A stretch of 64,000 nucleotides of DNA from Hanamia caeni (GCF_003721595.1 NZ_RJJR01000002.1:558001-622000); one strand, 5' to 3'. Counted from the first letter of the stretch, positions 1 through 9,953 are shown. Notes: generated by a model not told the origin, from the sequence alone. A program made the numbers and translations.

Positions 1-508
1 TAAAATTTTTCTTGTTTTTATAATTGATACCGTTTTTTACGCCAACTCCTGAATCGTTCTGCGACAAAACTGTAGTGGGGATGCGTATATGCTTAATGCC
101 CCTATGCGCGACAGCAGAAGCAAATCCCGCAAGATCCAAAACCGAGCCGCCGCCAATTGCGGCCACATAAGAATGCCGGTCAATGCCATTTACGTCGATC
201 GCTTCGATGATGGAATCAAAATATTGCGAGTGATTTTTTGCCTGCTCGCCGCCGGGTATTATCACCATATCTTCAACCAATGACACGGTAAGATTTTTTT
301 TGAAATAAGATTGAATTTGATTCACCAATTGTGGATGTGTGTTGATAACGCCATCATCTATAACAAAAAGTATTTTTTGATGGGTTGATGGCGAGCTTCT
401 TTCTTTCAAAAAAAATTCAAAATCACTGTTCGAAGTATTAAAAATACCGGAAGTAAAATAAACCCTGTAATCAAACTGCACATTGAAAGATTGCCCGAGA
501 TAATTCAT
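1..508 (-). CDS. eboD: EboD, 3-dehydroquinate-synthase-like sugar phosphate cyclase (partial, 3' end outside window)
   Basis: I translated this by hand on the minus strand from the ATG at 508; about 169 residues lie in the window and the rest runs off the left edge. The visible part has the NAD-binding segment of the dehydroquinate synthase superfamily (GGGSVLDLAGF, then HIRIPTTVLSQNDSGVG). That family cyclises sugar phosphates, including DHQ and 2-epi-5-epi-valiolone. The gene lies 23 bp after eboC in an eboA-B-C-D order, which is why I call it EboD rather than AroB. The substrate is unknown. The family call is firm; the Ebo assignment rests on context. Confidence 0.85.
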   Translation of the reverse strand, partial: MNYLGQSFNVQFDYRVYFTSGIFNTSNSDFEFFLKERSSPSTHQKILFVIDDGVINTHPQLVNQIQSYFKKNLTVSLVEDMVIIPGGEQAKNHSQYFDSIIEAIDVNGIDRHSYVAAIGGGSVLDLAGFASAVAHRGIKHIRIPTTVLSQNDSGVGVKNGINYKNKKNF

Positions 509-531
509 AAAATATTTAAAGCTTAAAAAGT

Positions 532-1422
532 TTACGTAACTGCAAAAATTTTTGCAAGCCATAAAGAAACCGGCAACAAAAGTATGATTAAGAAAGCAAG
601 AACGGTAGCTCCAAATGCCGCAGCCATGGATGCATCCATTACAATCAATGCAATCACTCCGGCTCTGACCGCCTTCCCAATATTTTGTGGAGAAGGTAAC
701 CTGATAGCTTTTATCAAAGTGTAAAAAATCATCCACACAAATGGAATTAAAAAAATAGCCGCCCACCAAATCATGTCTCTCCCTGTTGATAAAAACAGGA
801 TGGCGGCAATTACGATACAATAAAATAACGCGGCAGAATATAATGCACTTTTACTGCCGCCATGCACTTCGCCTCTGCTTATCATCGTAATCGCAGCAAT
901 GTAAATAATTGGTATTATTGCAACAAACCACCAAGCCGAAATAGCAGTTATAACAATGCTAATGCCTAATAAAAGATTTAAGCCGCGGCATAATCCCATA
1001 TTGAATGGGCCGGCAAATCCATTATGCTTTGACCATTTATCATAAACGAGGGCAGCGATAATAATTGATACCGCAATTAAGCCCGATAGCACACTCACCA
1101 TTGCCGCAGCTATTATACCGGTTGCAAACAAAATGATGCCCAACAATGACCCTTCTCCTTTCGATATAATCCCTGACGGGATAGGCCTTTCAGGCCTTTC
1201 TATCTTATCAAGTTCTGCATCAAACACATCATTAAAAACAACTCCGCCTCCATACAGCCCGATAGTGGAAAGGCTTAAAAGTAAGATGGAGGAAATGTAA
1301 GTAGGAGATAAATTTTCGTTTACTAAATATCCCGATATAGCGACGCCGGCCAGCACGTCAGCGACGGAAGTAACTATATTGGCGGGCCTCATTAGTTGAA
1401 GAAAACCTTTACTTCTTTTCAA
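532..1422 (-). CDS. eboC: EboC, UbiA-family prenyltransferase
   Basis: A 296-residue polytopic membrane protein. It carries the first UbiA aspartate-rich motif at residues 64-72 (NDVFDAELD) followed by RPERPIPSG, and a second Asp motif near residue 127 (YDKWS). UbiA proteins transfer isoprenoid chains to aromatic or other small acceptors at the membrane, using Mg2+ bound by the two Asp motifs. It sits 9 bp after eboB and just before eboD, so the genes are probably cotranscribed. In ebo clusters this member is named EboC; its acceptor is not known. Ordinary menaquinone or heme prenyltransferase is less likely because of the neighbours. Confidence 0.9.
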   Translation of the reverse strand: MKRSKGFLQLMRPANIVTSVADVLAGVAISGYLVNENLSPTYISSILLLSLSTIGLYGGGVVFNDVFDAELDKIERPERPIPSGIISKGEGSLLGIILFATGIIAAAMVSVLSGLIAVSIIIAALVYDKWSKHNGFAGPFNMGLCRGLNLLLGISIVITAISAWWFVAIIPIIYIAAITMISRGEVHGGSKSALYSAALFYCIVIAAILFLSTGRDMIWWAAIFLIPFVWMIFYTLIKAIRLPSPQNIGKAVRAGVIALIVMDASMAAAFGATVLAFLIILLLPVSLWLAKIFAVT

Positions 1423-1431
1423 TACAGGAAA

Positions 1432-2415
1432 TTAACTAATGATGAGCGATGATTTATTAATACGGGGCGCCTGGCCGCCGCGAAGTACACTATTGCCCTC
1501 AAATTTTTTCGATTGATCCATATTCTGAACCTCTTCGAAATCGGATTCGACAATTTGTCCGCTCTGTCCGAAAGCCGTAATGGCATTACGAAAGCAAACC
1601 AAATCGATATCCTTAACATCAATACCGTGAATCTTCATTAAAGCGGCTGTTTTAGGGACAGCCAAAGGATCACTGATTCCCCAATCTGCGGCAGAGTTGA
1701 CGATAATGCGCTCAGTGCCATATTGCTTCACAATTTCAACCATGCGTTCATTACCCATTTTTGTAAAAGGATAAATAGTGAATGCAGCCCAAAAGCCTCT
1801 GTCGAGCACTTCTTTTACGGTTTCTTCATTATTGTGGTCTACAATAACAGAGTAAGGATTTAATCCATGCTCGATTGCAATATCCATACTACGCTGTGTT
1901 CCTTTTTTCTTATCGCGGTGCGGCGTATGGATTTGTACAGGCAAACCCGCTTCTTTAGCAAGTTCGAGCTGCAGTCTGTAATATTTTTCTTCAGCAGGTG
2001 TTTGATCATCAAAACCTATTTCACCAACGCCCAACACGCCTTCTTTATAGATAAAAAGCGGAAGAATTTCCATTACCTGCTCCGCCAGTTTTTGATTATT
2101 CGCCTCACGTGAGTTTAGTCCAATGGTGCAATAATGTTTAATGCCAAACTGCGATGCACGAAATCTTTCCCATCCTATAAGGCTGCTGTAATAATCGCGG
2201 AAAGTATCGACTCCGGTTCGGGGTTGGCCAAGCCAGAACGCCGGTTCAATAACGGCGACAATTCCGGCATCGGCCATCGCCTGGTAATCGTCGGTGGTTC
2301 TTGACACCATGTGAATATGAGGATCAAAAAAACGCATTCCTTTTATGGCATCCAAATCAAGCGGTATACTTTTCTGTGTTTCCGCGGTTTCCCTTTCATC
2401 AGTACTACACGACAT
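1432..2415 (-). CDS. eboB: EboB, TatD-like metal-dependent hydrolase
   Basis: A 327-residue amidohydrolase-superfamily protein. Metal-binding residues of the TatD type are visible: HIH at 33-35, Glu132 in GEIGFDD, His163 in QIHTPH, His194 in DHNNE and Asp244 in SAADWG. The first ~26 residues are low in conservation, and the core begins around MRFFDPHIH, so an internal Met27 start cannot be excluded. It lies between eboA and eboC in a tight minus-strand operon. TatD proteins are usually nucleases or hydrolases, but the Ebo version has no assigned substrate. Confidence 0.88.
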   Translation of the reverse strand: MSCSTDERETAETQKSIPLDLDAIKGMRFFDPHIHMVSRTTDDYQAMADAGIVAVIEPAFWLGQPRTGVDTFRDYYSSLIGWERFRASQFGIKHYCTIGLNSREANNQKLAEQVMEILPLFIYKEGVLGVGEIGFDDQTPAEEKYYRLQLELAKEAGLPVQIHTPHRDKKKGTQRSMDIAIEHGLNPYSVIVDHNNEETVKEVLDRGFWAAFTIYPFTKMGNERMVEIVKQYGTERIIVNSAADWGISDPLAVPKTAALMKIHGIDVKDIDLVCFRNAITAFGQSGQIVESDFEEVQNMDQSKKFEGNSVLRGGQAPRINKSSLIIS

Positions 2416-2435
2416 AATTTACTTATTTAATTATT

Positions 2436-3341
2436 TTAAAATATCTGTTTATCTGCTATAGCCTGCCAGCTCAGCGTTTTTTCAGCGATAGCTTTTTTAT
2501 ATTGCGGATGCTGATCTAATAATAAATTCAACTTTGCATTGGTACCCTCAGCGCATGCAAGTGCAGCAGCTTCGCGATCCGTTTCACCCCCCTCGTTAAA
2601 TAATTTTTCGATCATGTAAAAATGAGGTTCATCAAAATACGCGGCTGTTAAGCGCCATATCTGCGGGTTTACAGTACGATTTGCTGACCAGCGTTCTTCT
2701 ACATAATCAAAAAGAGTGTTTGCTAAATTTGCATTCGCTCTTGCATCCAGTCCTACAATATTGTTTACATTTTTATTGGTGAAAAAAGCTTTCATCACCA
2801 ATTGATTCCATGCCAGCTCATCCAGGTAGGCGGAGGGATATGGATTATGATACATTATTGCTTCGAGCACCGTCCCGATATTACTTCTGATACCTTCCGC
2901 GCATCTTAATTCCCACGCGTCAGGATAAGAAAGAAGTGGCAAAGACGAATAAAGCGCTACCTGCTCATTCATTTCTGCCTGTGAAAACAAGCTTTCAATT
3001 TGGCTAATATATTTTTCTTTATCATCAATTTCCAGCTGTATTAATAGCCAAACCCTCGATAGCCTGTCAATTGTCCAATGATCAATTCTGAAGCCTGGCA
3101 AAATCACATTAATTTGTTCAGCTTCTGTTTCTTCAATCTCGATTTCTTTTTTCCTTGTTTTACGCGGGATGGAAGTAAATATAATGGTAAGCTGGTCTTT
3201 ATTGTCTTTACCGTTTAAGTCGGCTGCTTTATTAAGAAGCCATGCATAAGTTTCGCCATTTACATTTCTTTCGATAATCCTGGTCAGTAATCCGTCAATC
3301 TTCGTATTCATCTCTCCTTTCATAATTCCTGTGTGTTTCAT
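2436..3341 (-). CDS. eboA: EboA family protein
   Basis: A 301-residue soluble protein, mostly helical by composition, with no signal peptide or membrane segment. I recognise it as EboA mainly from its place directly before eboB-eboC-eboD and from its C-terminal part (RWSANRTVNPQIWRL and the LALACAEG-like helix region). The start codon abuts the stop of the upstream TMEM220-like gene with no gap, so translation is probably coupled; internal Met7 and Met11 are alternative starts. No catalytic motif is visible. The family has no established biochemical activity. Confidence 0.75.
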   Translation of the reverse strand: MKHTGIMKGEMNTKIDGLLTRIIERNVNGETYAWLLNKAADLNGKDNKDQLTIIFTSIPRKTRKKEIEIEETEAEQINVILPGFRIDHWTIDRLSRVWLLIQLEIDDKEKYISQIESLFSQAEMNEQVALYSSLPLLSYPDAWELRCAEGIRSNIGTVLEAIMYHNPYPSAYLDELAWNQLVMKAFFTNKNVNNIVGLDARANANLANTLFDYVEERWSANRTVNPQIWRLTAAYFDEPHFYMIEKLFNEGGETDREAAALACAEGTNAKLNLLLDQHPQYKKAIAEKTLSWQAIADKQIF

Positions 3342-3710
3342 TTACATAGAAGCAAAATAATTTATTGCCAAAGCACCACTGATAATGAGCAATCCAAAAA
3401 ACTCTCTTGCCTGTTCGATATAAGGTTTGGTTGCCTGCATACTTTCTACCAAACTTGGAGTATGATATTTTGTAATCCAATCCTTCACTCCGTCTTTTAT
3501 AAAAAAAAGCCGGATAGCATAAATTAAATAGAAGGCGATAGCTACAAGATATACTATTGGAAAAAATTTTCCAAATACGACAAGGCCACAACAAATGGAA
3601 GCTACCATATAAATGCTTACCCATAACCACGAATCCTTATCATTGAGATTTACATAAGCAAAAGCAGCGAAAGCAAGGCAAAAAAATGCATTTAATACAA
3701 TTAGTAACAT
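3342..3710 (-). CDS. TMEM220-like small membrane protein
   Basis: A 122-residue protein with about four hydrophobic helices. The pattern NLNDKDSWLWVSIY after the first helix resembles the signature of the TMEM220 family (helix, then N-D-P-D followed by W and IY). It is the first gene of the minus-strand ebo transcription unit and ends exactly where eboA begins, so I infer the two are translated together. No enzymatic residues are visible; a role as a membrane partner of the Ebo proteins is inference only. The 190-bp region between it and the divergent GH127 gene must carry both promoters. Confidence 0.65.
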   Translation of the reverse strand: MLLIVLNAFFCLAFAAFAYVNLNDKDSWLWVSIYMVASICCGLVVFGKFFPIVYLVAIAFYLIYAIRLFFIKDGVKDWITKYHTPSLVESMQATKPYIEQAREFFGLLIISGALAINYFASM

Positions 3711-3900
3711 CAGGTAAATATTGTGTCAACAAAAGTAAAATTTTTATTTTTAATAATGATGGATGTATGATAACTGGTTGTTTAATTGGTATCTGTAAGA
3801 ACGCATAAAAAAAGGAACCGCTTTAGTTAGTGCTTCGCTCGGGCAGCTAAAAATGATTAAGTAACTTTAAAAAATTGGCAATAAAAAATATATTCAAAGA

Positions 3901-6282
3901 ATGAAAAAGGCAATTCTACTCCTGATAATTATTGGGAATTTATGTTATGGAAATATTTGGGCGCAGGAGAAGCTATATCCTAATGAATTTGACCTCGGCG
4001 ATGTGAAATTATTAGACGGGCCGTTTAAGCATGCACGCGATTTAAATATTCAAACTCTTTTGCAATATAAAGTTGGCCGTTTATTAGCACCGTATTTAAA
4101 AGAAGCCGGATTAAAACCAAAAGACTCAAGCTATACAAACTGGGCAGGATTAGACGGGCATATTGGCGGGCATTATTTAACGGCGATGGCAATTAATACC
4201 GCCACAGGAAACGCTGAATGTAAAAAGAGAATGCTCTACATGATTGCTGAATTGCAAAAATGCCAGGATGCGAACGCAAAAAATAATAAAAGCTGGGGCA
4301 TTGGTTATGTGGGTGGTGTTCCGAACAGCGCTGCCGTTTGGAAATCGGTGCAGGACGGCGATTTCAAAGCTTTTCATGCTGGTTGGGTTCCATGGTATAA
4401 TGTTCATAAAATGTACGCAGGTTTAAGAGATGCATGGATATATGCCGGCAGTAAACAAGCCAAAAACATGTTTTTACATTTTTGCGATTGGGCTATAAAC
4501 ATCACTTCAAACCTTACTGATGCGCAAATGCAATCAATGCTCGACACGGAACAAGGTGGCATGAATGAAGTATTGGCTGATGCTTACGCCATCTCAGGCG
4601 ATAAAAAATATTTAGTTGCTGCAGAAAGATTTTCGCATCACATGCTATTAAATCCAATGTCTGAAGGCATTGATAATTTGGATAACAAACATGCCAACAC
4701 GCAAGTGCCGAAAGCGATTGGTTTTGCAAGAATTGGTGAATTGAGCGGCGATAAAAAATATGAAGATGCAGGAAGCTTTTTCTGGCAAACAGTAACTACA
4801 AACAGAACATTAGCTTTTGGCGGAAACAGCCGTCGTGAGTTTTTTCCAAGCGCTGCATCATGTATCGATTTTATCAATGATGTGGAAGGCCCTGAAAGTT
4901 GCAACTCCAACAATATGCTGAAGCTTACGGAAGATTTATTCAGAAAAAATCCTTCCGCAAAATATGCGGATTATTATGAGCGCACGATTTACAATCATAT
5001 TCTTTCAACGCAAAATCCTGAAACCGGCGGCTACGTTTATTTTACACCGGTCCGCCCGAGAAGTTATCGCGTATACTCTGCGCCTAACGAAGCGATGTGG
5101 TGCTGTGTGGGAACTGGCATGGAAAATCATAGCAAATACAATGAATTTATTTACACGCATTCCGGCGATTCGTTGTTTGTAAACCTGTTTATCGCGTCTG
5201 AATTAAACTGGAAAGAAAAAGGAATTCAACTCACGCAGCAAACCAAATTCCCTTTCGAAGAAAAAACGAAGTTGATTATTACCGAAGGGAATTCAATGTT
5301 GAATTTGATGATTCGTTATCCGTGGTGGGTGAAAGATGGCGCACTAAAAATTAAAGTGAATGGTAAAGAGGTTTCCATTCAAAATCATCCTTCCTCTTAT
5401 GTGGCCATCAACCGCCAATGGAAGAAAGGCGACGTAATAGAAATGACTTTGCCGATGCATAACACGATTTCGCATTTACCAAATGTTCCGCAATACATCG
5501 CCATTATGTATGGCCCAATTTTGCTCGGTGCAAAAACAGGTACGGAGGATTTGAAAGGATTGATTGCCGATGACAGTCGCTGGGGTCATATTCCAAGTGG
5601 TAAAAAATTGCCGGTCGATAAAGCGCCGATTTTTGTTGCTGATGATGTTTCATCAATAACTCATGATTTAGTTCCAATAAAAAATGAACCGCTTCATTTT
5701 ACGGTTAAAAATGTAAAAGTGGTTAACCCGATTAAAATAGAATTGCAGCCTTTCTATCAAATTTATGATGCGCGCTATATGATGTACTGGATGGCATTGA
5801 GTAACGCAGGTTATCAAAAATATATTGATTCGATTGCCGCATCTGAAAAAGAAAAACTGGAGTTGGAAAAACGAACTGTTGATTTTGTAAATCCCGGCGA
5901 GCAACAACCTGAAGTGGACCATGCGATGCAAAATGAAAAATCAAGAACGGGCAATAACCAGGACCAAATGTTTCGTGAAGCCTTTGATGGCGGTTATTTC
6001 AGCTATAACATGGCAACGAATAATCAAACGAATTTAAGCCTGATAGTCCGTTATTGGGGCGCAGAATGGGGCCGCCACAAATTTGAAATTTATATCGATG
6101 ACAAAAAATTAGCAACTGAAGATAATACCGGCAAATGGAATCTGTCGCAATTCAAAGAAGTAACATATCCGATACCTGATGACATGGTAGCCGCCAAATC
6201 ACGAATCACCATTAAATTTGTAGCCGAAGATAAAAGCTCAGCCGGGCCAGTGTACTACATTCGGCTGGTGAGAAGAAATTAA
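3901..6282 (+). CDS. Secreted GH127-type glycoside hydrolase (beta-L-arabinofuranosidase-like, DUF1680)
   Basis: 793 residues with a signal peptide (MKKAILLLIIIGNLCYG, then AQ). The body matches GH127/DUF1680. Zinc ligands of the family appear as Glu332-x-Cys334 and the pair Cys401-Cys402; in characterised members one of the paired cysteines is the nucleophile. Glu313 (REFFPS) is my best candidate for the acid/base. The last ~130 residues look like a beta-sandwich accessory domain (DUF6805 type). It lies upstream of the rhamnose genes, 232 bp before rhaT, suggesting it releases a rhamnose-containing or L-arabinofuranose product from plant polysaccharide. The exact linkage cannot be read from sequence. 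Confidence 0.85.
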   Translation: MKKAILLLIIIGNLCYGNIWAQEKLYPNEFDLGDVKLLDGPFKHARDLNIQTLLQYKVGRLLAPYLKEAGLKPKDSSYTNWAGLDGHIGGHYLTAMAINTATGNAECKKRMLYMIAELQKCQDANAKNNKSWGIGYVGGVPNSAAVWKSVQDGDFKAFHAGWVPWYNVHKMYAGLRDAWIYAGSKQAKNMFLHFCDWAINITSNLTDAQMQSMLDTEQGGMNEVLADAYAISGDKKYLVAAERFSHHMLLNPMSEGIDNLDNKHANTQVPKAIGFARIGELSGDKKYEDAGSFFWQTVTTNRTLAFGGNSRREFFPSAASCIDFINDVEGPESCNSNNMLKLTEDLFRKNPSAKYADYYERTIYNHILSTQNPETGGYVYFTPVRPRSYRVYSAPNEAMWCCVGTGMENHSKYNEFIYTHSGDSLFVNLFIASELNWKEKGIQLTQQTKFPFEEKTKLIITEGNSMLNLMIRYPWWVKDGALKIKVNGKEVSIQNHPSSYVAINRQWKKGDVIEMTLPMHNTISHLPNVPQYIAIMYGPILLGAKTGTEDLKGLIADDSRWGHIPSGKKLPVDKAPIFVADDVSSITHDLVPIKNEPLHFTVKNVKVVNPIKIELQPFYQIYDARYMMYWMALSNAGYQKYIDSIAASEKEKLELEKRTVDFVNPGEQQPEVDHAMQNEKSRTGNNQDQMFREAFDGGYFSYNMATNNQTNLSLIVRYWGAEWGRHKFEIYIDDKKLATEDNTGKWNLSQFKEVTYPIPDDMVAAKSRITIKFVAEDKSSAGPVYYIRLVRRN

Positions 6283-6514
6283 AAAGAATATTTCTTAGAT
6301 GGAAGTTATGGAGCCATGATCGCGATGTTTGGCATATCAATAGCAGTTAAGAACTGATATTTTTTTAATGGGATTTCTTATCTGATTTTTGGGGTTTATT
6401 TATTATCGCGATCGTTCTCTTTTTTCATTGAACCATGACAGTACATGATGATTTTTGAATTCGATTCATTTATTTTTATTCCTAAATACAATTTCAGAGC
6501 GAATAAATTGACGT

Positions 6515-7597
6515 ATGCAGATAATCCTTGGAATTATTTATCACTTTATAGGTGGGGCCGCCTCGGGAAGTTTTTATGTTCCTTACAATAAAGTAAAAGG
6601 CTGGCACTGGGAAAGTTTTTGGATTATCGGCGGTCTTTTTTCCTGGCTGATAGTGCCGCCCATCGCAGCTTGGCTAACAATTCCACACTTCGGAACTATT
6701 ATTTCAAATACGCCTGCTTCCACCTTTGGCTGGACCTATTTCTGGGGTGTGCTCTGGGGAATCGGCGGACTTATGTATGGCCTTGGTATGCGCTATTTGG
6801 GCATGTCGCTTGGCAATTCAGTTTTACTTGGATTTACATCGGCTTTTGGCGCATTGGCCCCGTCAATTTATTATAATTTTCATCCATCTGAGGGAAAAGT
6901 TACATTTACCGATTTAATTTCCAATCATTGGGGGCAGATAGTGTTGCTTGGTGTGATTCTTTGCCTGCTGGGCATTTTTATTTGCGGCAGGGCCGGCGTA
7001 TTAAAAGAACGTGAATTGCCTGAAGAGAAAAAGAAAGAAAGCGTAAAAGAATTTAACCTTGTAAAGGGATTGATAGTTTGCATCATCTCCGGTATTCTCA
7101 GCGCATGTTTTAATTATGGGATTGAAGCAGGCTCAAAAATGGCGGAAGTGGCCAACGATGCCTGGAAGGCAGCTAATCCGGGAGAATCCGGCAATTTTTT
7201 ATACCGTAATAATGTAATTTATATCGTGTTGCTTTGGGGAGGCCTCACCACCAACTTTATCTGGTGTATGTATTTAAATATCCGCAACAAAAGTTTCGGG
7301 GATTATGTAGATAAAAAAACGCCACTATTCCGAAATTATTTATTTTGTGCCGTAGCAGGAACACTCTGGTTTCTACAGTTTTTCTTTTATGGAATGGGCG
7401 AAAGCAAACTGGGAAATGGTGCAAGCTCATGGATACTGCACATGTCATTTATTATTTTAGTAGCCAATCTTTGGGGCTTTGCATTGAAAGAATGGAAAGG
7501 CGTAAGTTCAAAAACAAGAACAACCATTATCATAGGAATCATTACCATTATTGTGTCTGTATTGTTGGTCGGCTATGGAAATGCTTTGCATCAATAA
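6515..7597 (+). CDS. rhaT: L-rhamnose/proton symporter RhaT
   Basis: 360 residues with about ten membrane helices, from an N-terminus typical of RhaT (GIIYHFIGGAASGSFYVPYNKVKGWHWESFW) to the C-terminal helix. RhaT imports L-rhamnose with H+ across the inner membrane. The neighbouring aldolase, mutarotase, isomerase and kinase genes support this substrate. A GTGAGTAG-type repeat begins immediately after its stop codon. No regulator gene of the RhaR/RhaS or LacI type is present in the window. Confidence 0.92.
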   Translation: MQIILGIIYHFIGGAASGSFYVPYNKVKGWHWESFWIIGGLFSWLIVPPIAAWLTIPHFGTIISNTPASTFGWTYFWGVLWGIGGLMYGLGMRYLGMSLGNSVLLGFTSAFGALAPSIYYNFHPSEGKVTFTDLISNHWGQIVLLGVILCLLGIFICGRAGVLKERELPEEKKKESVKEFNLVKGLIVCIISGILSACFNYGIEAGSKMAEVANDAWKAANPGESGNFLYRNNVIYIVLLWGGLTTNFIWCMYLNIRNKSFGDYVDKKTPLFRNYLFCAVAGTLWFLQFFFYGMGESKLGNGASSWILHMSFIILVANLWGFALKEWKGVSSKTRTTIIIGIITIIVSVLLVGYGNALHQ

Positions 7598-7620
7598 ATT
7601 GTGAGTAGGGAATTGTAAAT
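7598..7620 (+). repeat. GTGAGTAG-type repeat fragment after rhaT
   Basis: ATTGTGAGTAGGGAATTG begins one base after the rhaT stop codon and closely matches ATTGTGAGTGGTGAATTG, which overlaps the rhaI stop at 11564. Only this fragment is seen here, without the downstream complementary arm. Confidence 0.6.
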
Positions 7621-7755
7621 AGAAAAGCGGTTTCAATTCCAACAAAAGAGCAAAATTCATCACTGGCAGAGAAACCGGCAACAATCCGTAAACGTTTAAA
7701 GCCGTGGAATGATAACAGATTTGAAAAAATTATCTTAATAAGAAACAAATAAAAT

Positions 7756-9876
7756 ATGAGCACAACCACGAAAAAGTTTAAGCATGTGAGTTATTTATGG
7801 GATGATGCTAAAGCAGCAGAACTGCAAGGCGATGAAGTAGCGCTATTGGTATATCGTTCCAATTTGCTTGGAGCTGATTTGAGATTAACGAATTATGGGG
7901 GAGGAAACACATCCTGCAAAACAATGGCCATCGATCCGACAACAGGAAAAGAAACAGAAGTGATGTGGGTAAAAGGGAGTGGCGGAGACCTTGGAACCAT
8001 GAAGAGAAGTGGGTTAGCGGCTTTATACGTAGATTGTTTAAGAGGATTGAAAAATGTATATCGGGGTATTGAGCATGAAGATGAAATGGTAGAATTATTC
8101 AATCATTGCATTTATGATTTGAAATCAAAAGCGCCATCTATTGATACGCCGCTGCATGGATTTTTACCCTTTAAACATATTGACCACCTGCATCCGGATG
8201 CAGCCATAGCAATTGCTGCCGCAAAAGATGGCAAAAAAATAACGCAGGAATTATTCAATGGAAATATTGGCTGGGTAGAATGGCAACGTCCTGGCTTTGA
8301 CCTTGGATTACAACTACGGCAATGCTTAGACGAAAATCCGGGCATTCGCGGCATCATGCTTGGCTCGCATGGATTATTTACCTGGGGCGATACGGCGTAT
8401 GAAAGTTATCTGAACACTTTGGAAGTAATTGAAACATGCGCCCAATATCTGGAAGACAATTACGGAAAAAAAGGCAAAATATTCGGGGGCGAAAAAATTA
8501 AGTCATTACCAAAAAAGGAAAGATTAAAAAAAGCGGCTTTACTGGCGCCGGTGTTAAGAGGATTTTGTTCTTCTGAAACAAAAATGGTCGGGCATTTTAC
8601 GGATGATGAAAGAGTGTTAGAATATATTAATTCTAATGACCTGGAAAAGCTGGCGCCCATGGGAACCAGTTGCCCTGATCATTTTTTGCGAACAAAAATT
8701 TCCCCGCTGGTTTTAAATCTTTCAGCAAACGAGCAAATAAATGACATTCCTTTTTTAAAGAAAAAACTGGAGCCGCAATTCGAGGAATACCGGAAAATGT
8801 ATACTGATTATTACAACAATTGCAAGCACGAAAACAGCCCGGCAATCAGGGATGCTAATCCTGTTGTTATTTTATATCCCGGCGTGGGTATGTTCACTTT
8901 TGCAAAAAACAAACAAACAGCCCGTGTAGCTGCGGAATTTTATACCAATGCCATCAACGTGATGAAAGGCGCTGAAGCCATTTCTGATTACACTTCATTG
9001 CCCCGCCAGGAAGCATTTGATATTGAATATTGGTTGTTGGAAGAAGCGAAACTTCAAAGAATGCCCAAACCGAAATCCTTGAGCGGCCGCGTTGCGCTCA
9101 TTACCGGAAGTGGCGGAGGAATTGGAAAAGCCATTGCTAAAAAGTTTGCCGAAGAAGGAGCGTGTGTCATTATTAATGACATCAATGAAGAAAGAATATC
9201 AGAAACCGTTTCTGAATTCGAAAAAATTTTTACTAAAGATAATGTAGCATCAGTGAAGCTTGATGTAACTGATGAGCAAACAATAGAAGATGCGGTAAAG
9301 GTTGCTGCGCTTGACTTTGGCGGAATAGATATTGTCGTAAATAACGCAGGCATCAGCATTTCGAAACCAATCAGGGAACATACTTTAGACGATTGGAATA
9401 AATTATATGATATTTTAGTAAAAGGGCAATTCCTGGTATCACAGTCATGCATACACGTAATGAGAAGCCAGGGTTTTGGAGGAGATATTATCAATATCGT
9501 ATCTAAAAATTCTATTGTCGCAGGTCCTAATAATGTAGCGTATGGTTCAGCGAAAGCGGCGCAGGCACATCTTTCAAGACTAATGGCCGCAGAATTAGGT
9601 GCAGATAAAATCCGCGTAAATGTTGTAAACCCTGATGCGGTAATTTCTGATTCTAACATTTGGGCAGGAGGCTGGGCCGAAGGCCGGGCGAAAGCTTATG
9701 GAATAAGAGTGGAAGAATTGCCGGCGTTTTATGCCAAAAGAACTTTGTTGAACGAAACCATTCTGCCGGAAGATATTGCCAATGCATGTTTTGCATTTGT
9801 AGGAGGCTTGCTTAATAAATCAACCGGAAATATTCTGAATGTGGATGGCGGTATTGCCGCTGCATTTGTACGATAG
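7756..9876 (+). CDS. Bifunctional rhamnulose-1-phosphate aldolase / short-chain dehydrogenase
   Basis: 706 residues in two domains. Residues ~20-420 are a class II (zinc) aldolase of the RhaD kind, with His-rich segments HGFLPFKHIDHLHPD and GSHGLFTWG. From ~442 a short-chain dehydrogenase follows (ITGSGGGIGKA cofactor loop, NNAG, catalytic YGSAK). In this fusion family the aldolase splits L-rhamnulose-1-phosphate into DHAP and L-lactaldehyde, and the dehydrogenase oxidises the lactaldehyde. It is followed by rhaM 77 bp downstream. It is full length for the family (about 680-710 residues). Confidence 0.9.
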   Translation: MSTTTKKFKHVSYLWDDAKAAELQGDEVALLVYRSNLLGADLRLTNYGGGNTSCKTMAIDPTTGKETEVMWVKGSGGDLGTMKRSGLAALYVDCLRGLKNVYRGIEHEDEMVELFNHCIYDLKSKAPSIDTPLHGFLPFKHIDHLHPDAAIAIAAAKDGKKITQELFNGNIGWVEWQRPGFDLGLQLRQCLDENPGIRGIMLGSHGLFTWGDTAYESYLNTLEVIETCAQYLEDNYGKKGKIFGGEKIKSLPKKERLKKAALLAPVLRGFCSSETKMVGHFTDDERVLEYINSNDLEKLAPMGTSCPDHFLRTKISPLVLNLSANEQINDIPFLKKKLEPQFEEYRKMYTDYYNNCKHENSPAIRDANPVVILYPGVGMFTFAKNKQTARVAAEFYTNAINVMKGAEAISDYTSLPRQEAFDIEYWLLEEAKLQRMPKPKSLSGRVALITGSGGGIGKAIAKKFAEEGACVIINDINEERISETVSEFEKIFTKDNVASVKLDVTDEQTIEDAVKVAALDFGGIDIVVNNAGISISKPIREHTLDDWNKLYDILVKGQFLVSQSCIHVMRSQGFGGDIINIVSKNSIVAGPNNVAYGSAKAAQAHLSRLMAAELGADKIRVNVVNPDAVISDSNIWAGGWAEGRAKAYGIRVEELPAFYAKRTLLNETILPEDIANACFAFVGGLLNKSTGNILNVDGGIAAAFVR

Positions 9877-9953
9877 TTTTTTCTCATAATCAATAATCAA
9901 ATCGCTGATGGTTTTTTTAACCGGTCGGCCATTTGATTTTTTAAAAAGAGCTT

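Noticed and set aside
89..283. 64-residue plus-strand open frame at the left edge
   Set aside because: It is antisense to the clearly coding eboD.
3725..3752. AATTTTTATTTTT stretch before the TMEM220-like gene
   Set aside because: Matches the right end of the 34-bp element but not its left end; plain AT-rich DNA is enough to explain it.
6319..6412. Two ATCGCGAT palindromes as regulator sites before rhaT
   Set aside because: Eight-base dyads are too short to support without other copies; mentioned only as context.
9054..9659. 201-residue minus-strand open frame inside the aldolase/dehydrogenase gene
   Set aside because: Shadow of the SDR domain in the opposite strand; no recognisable domain.
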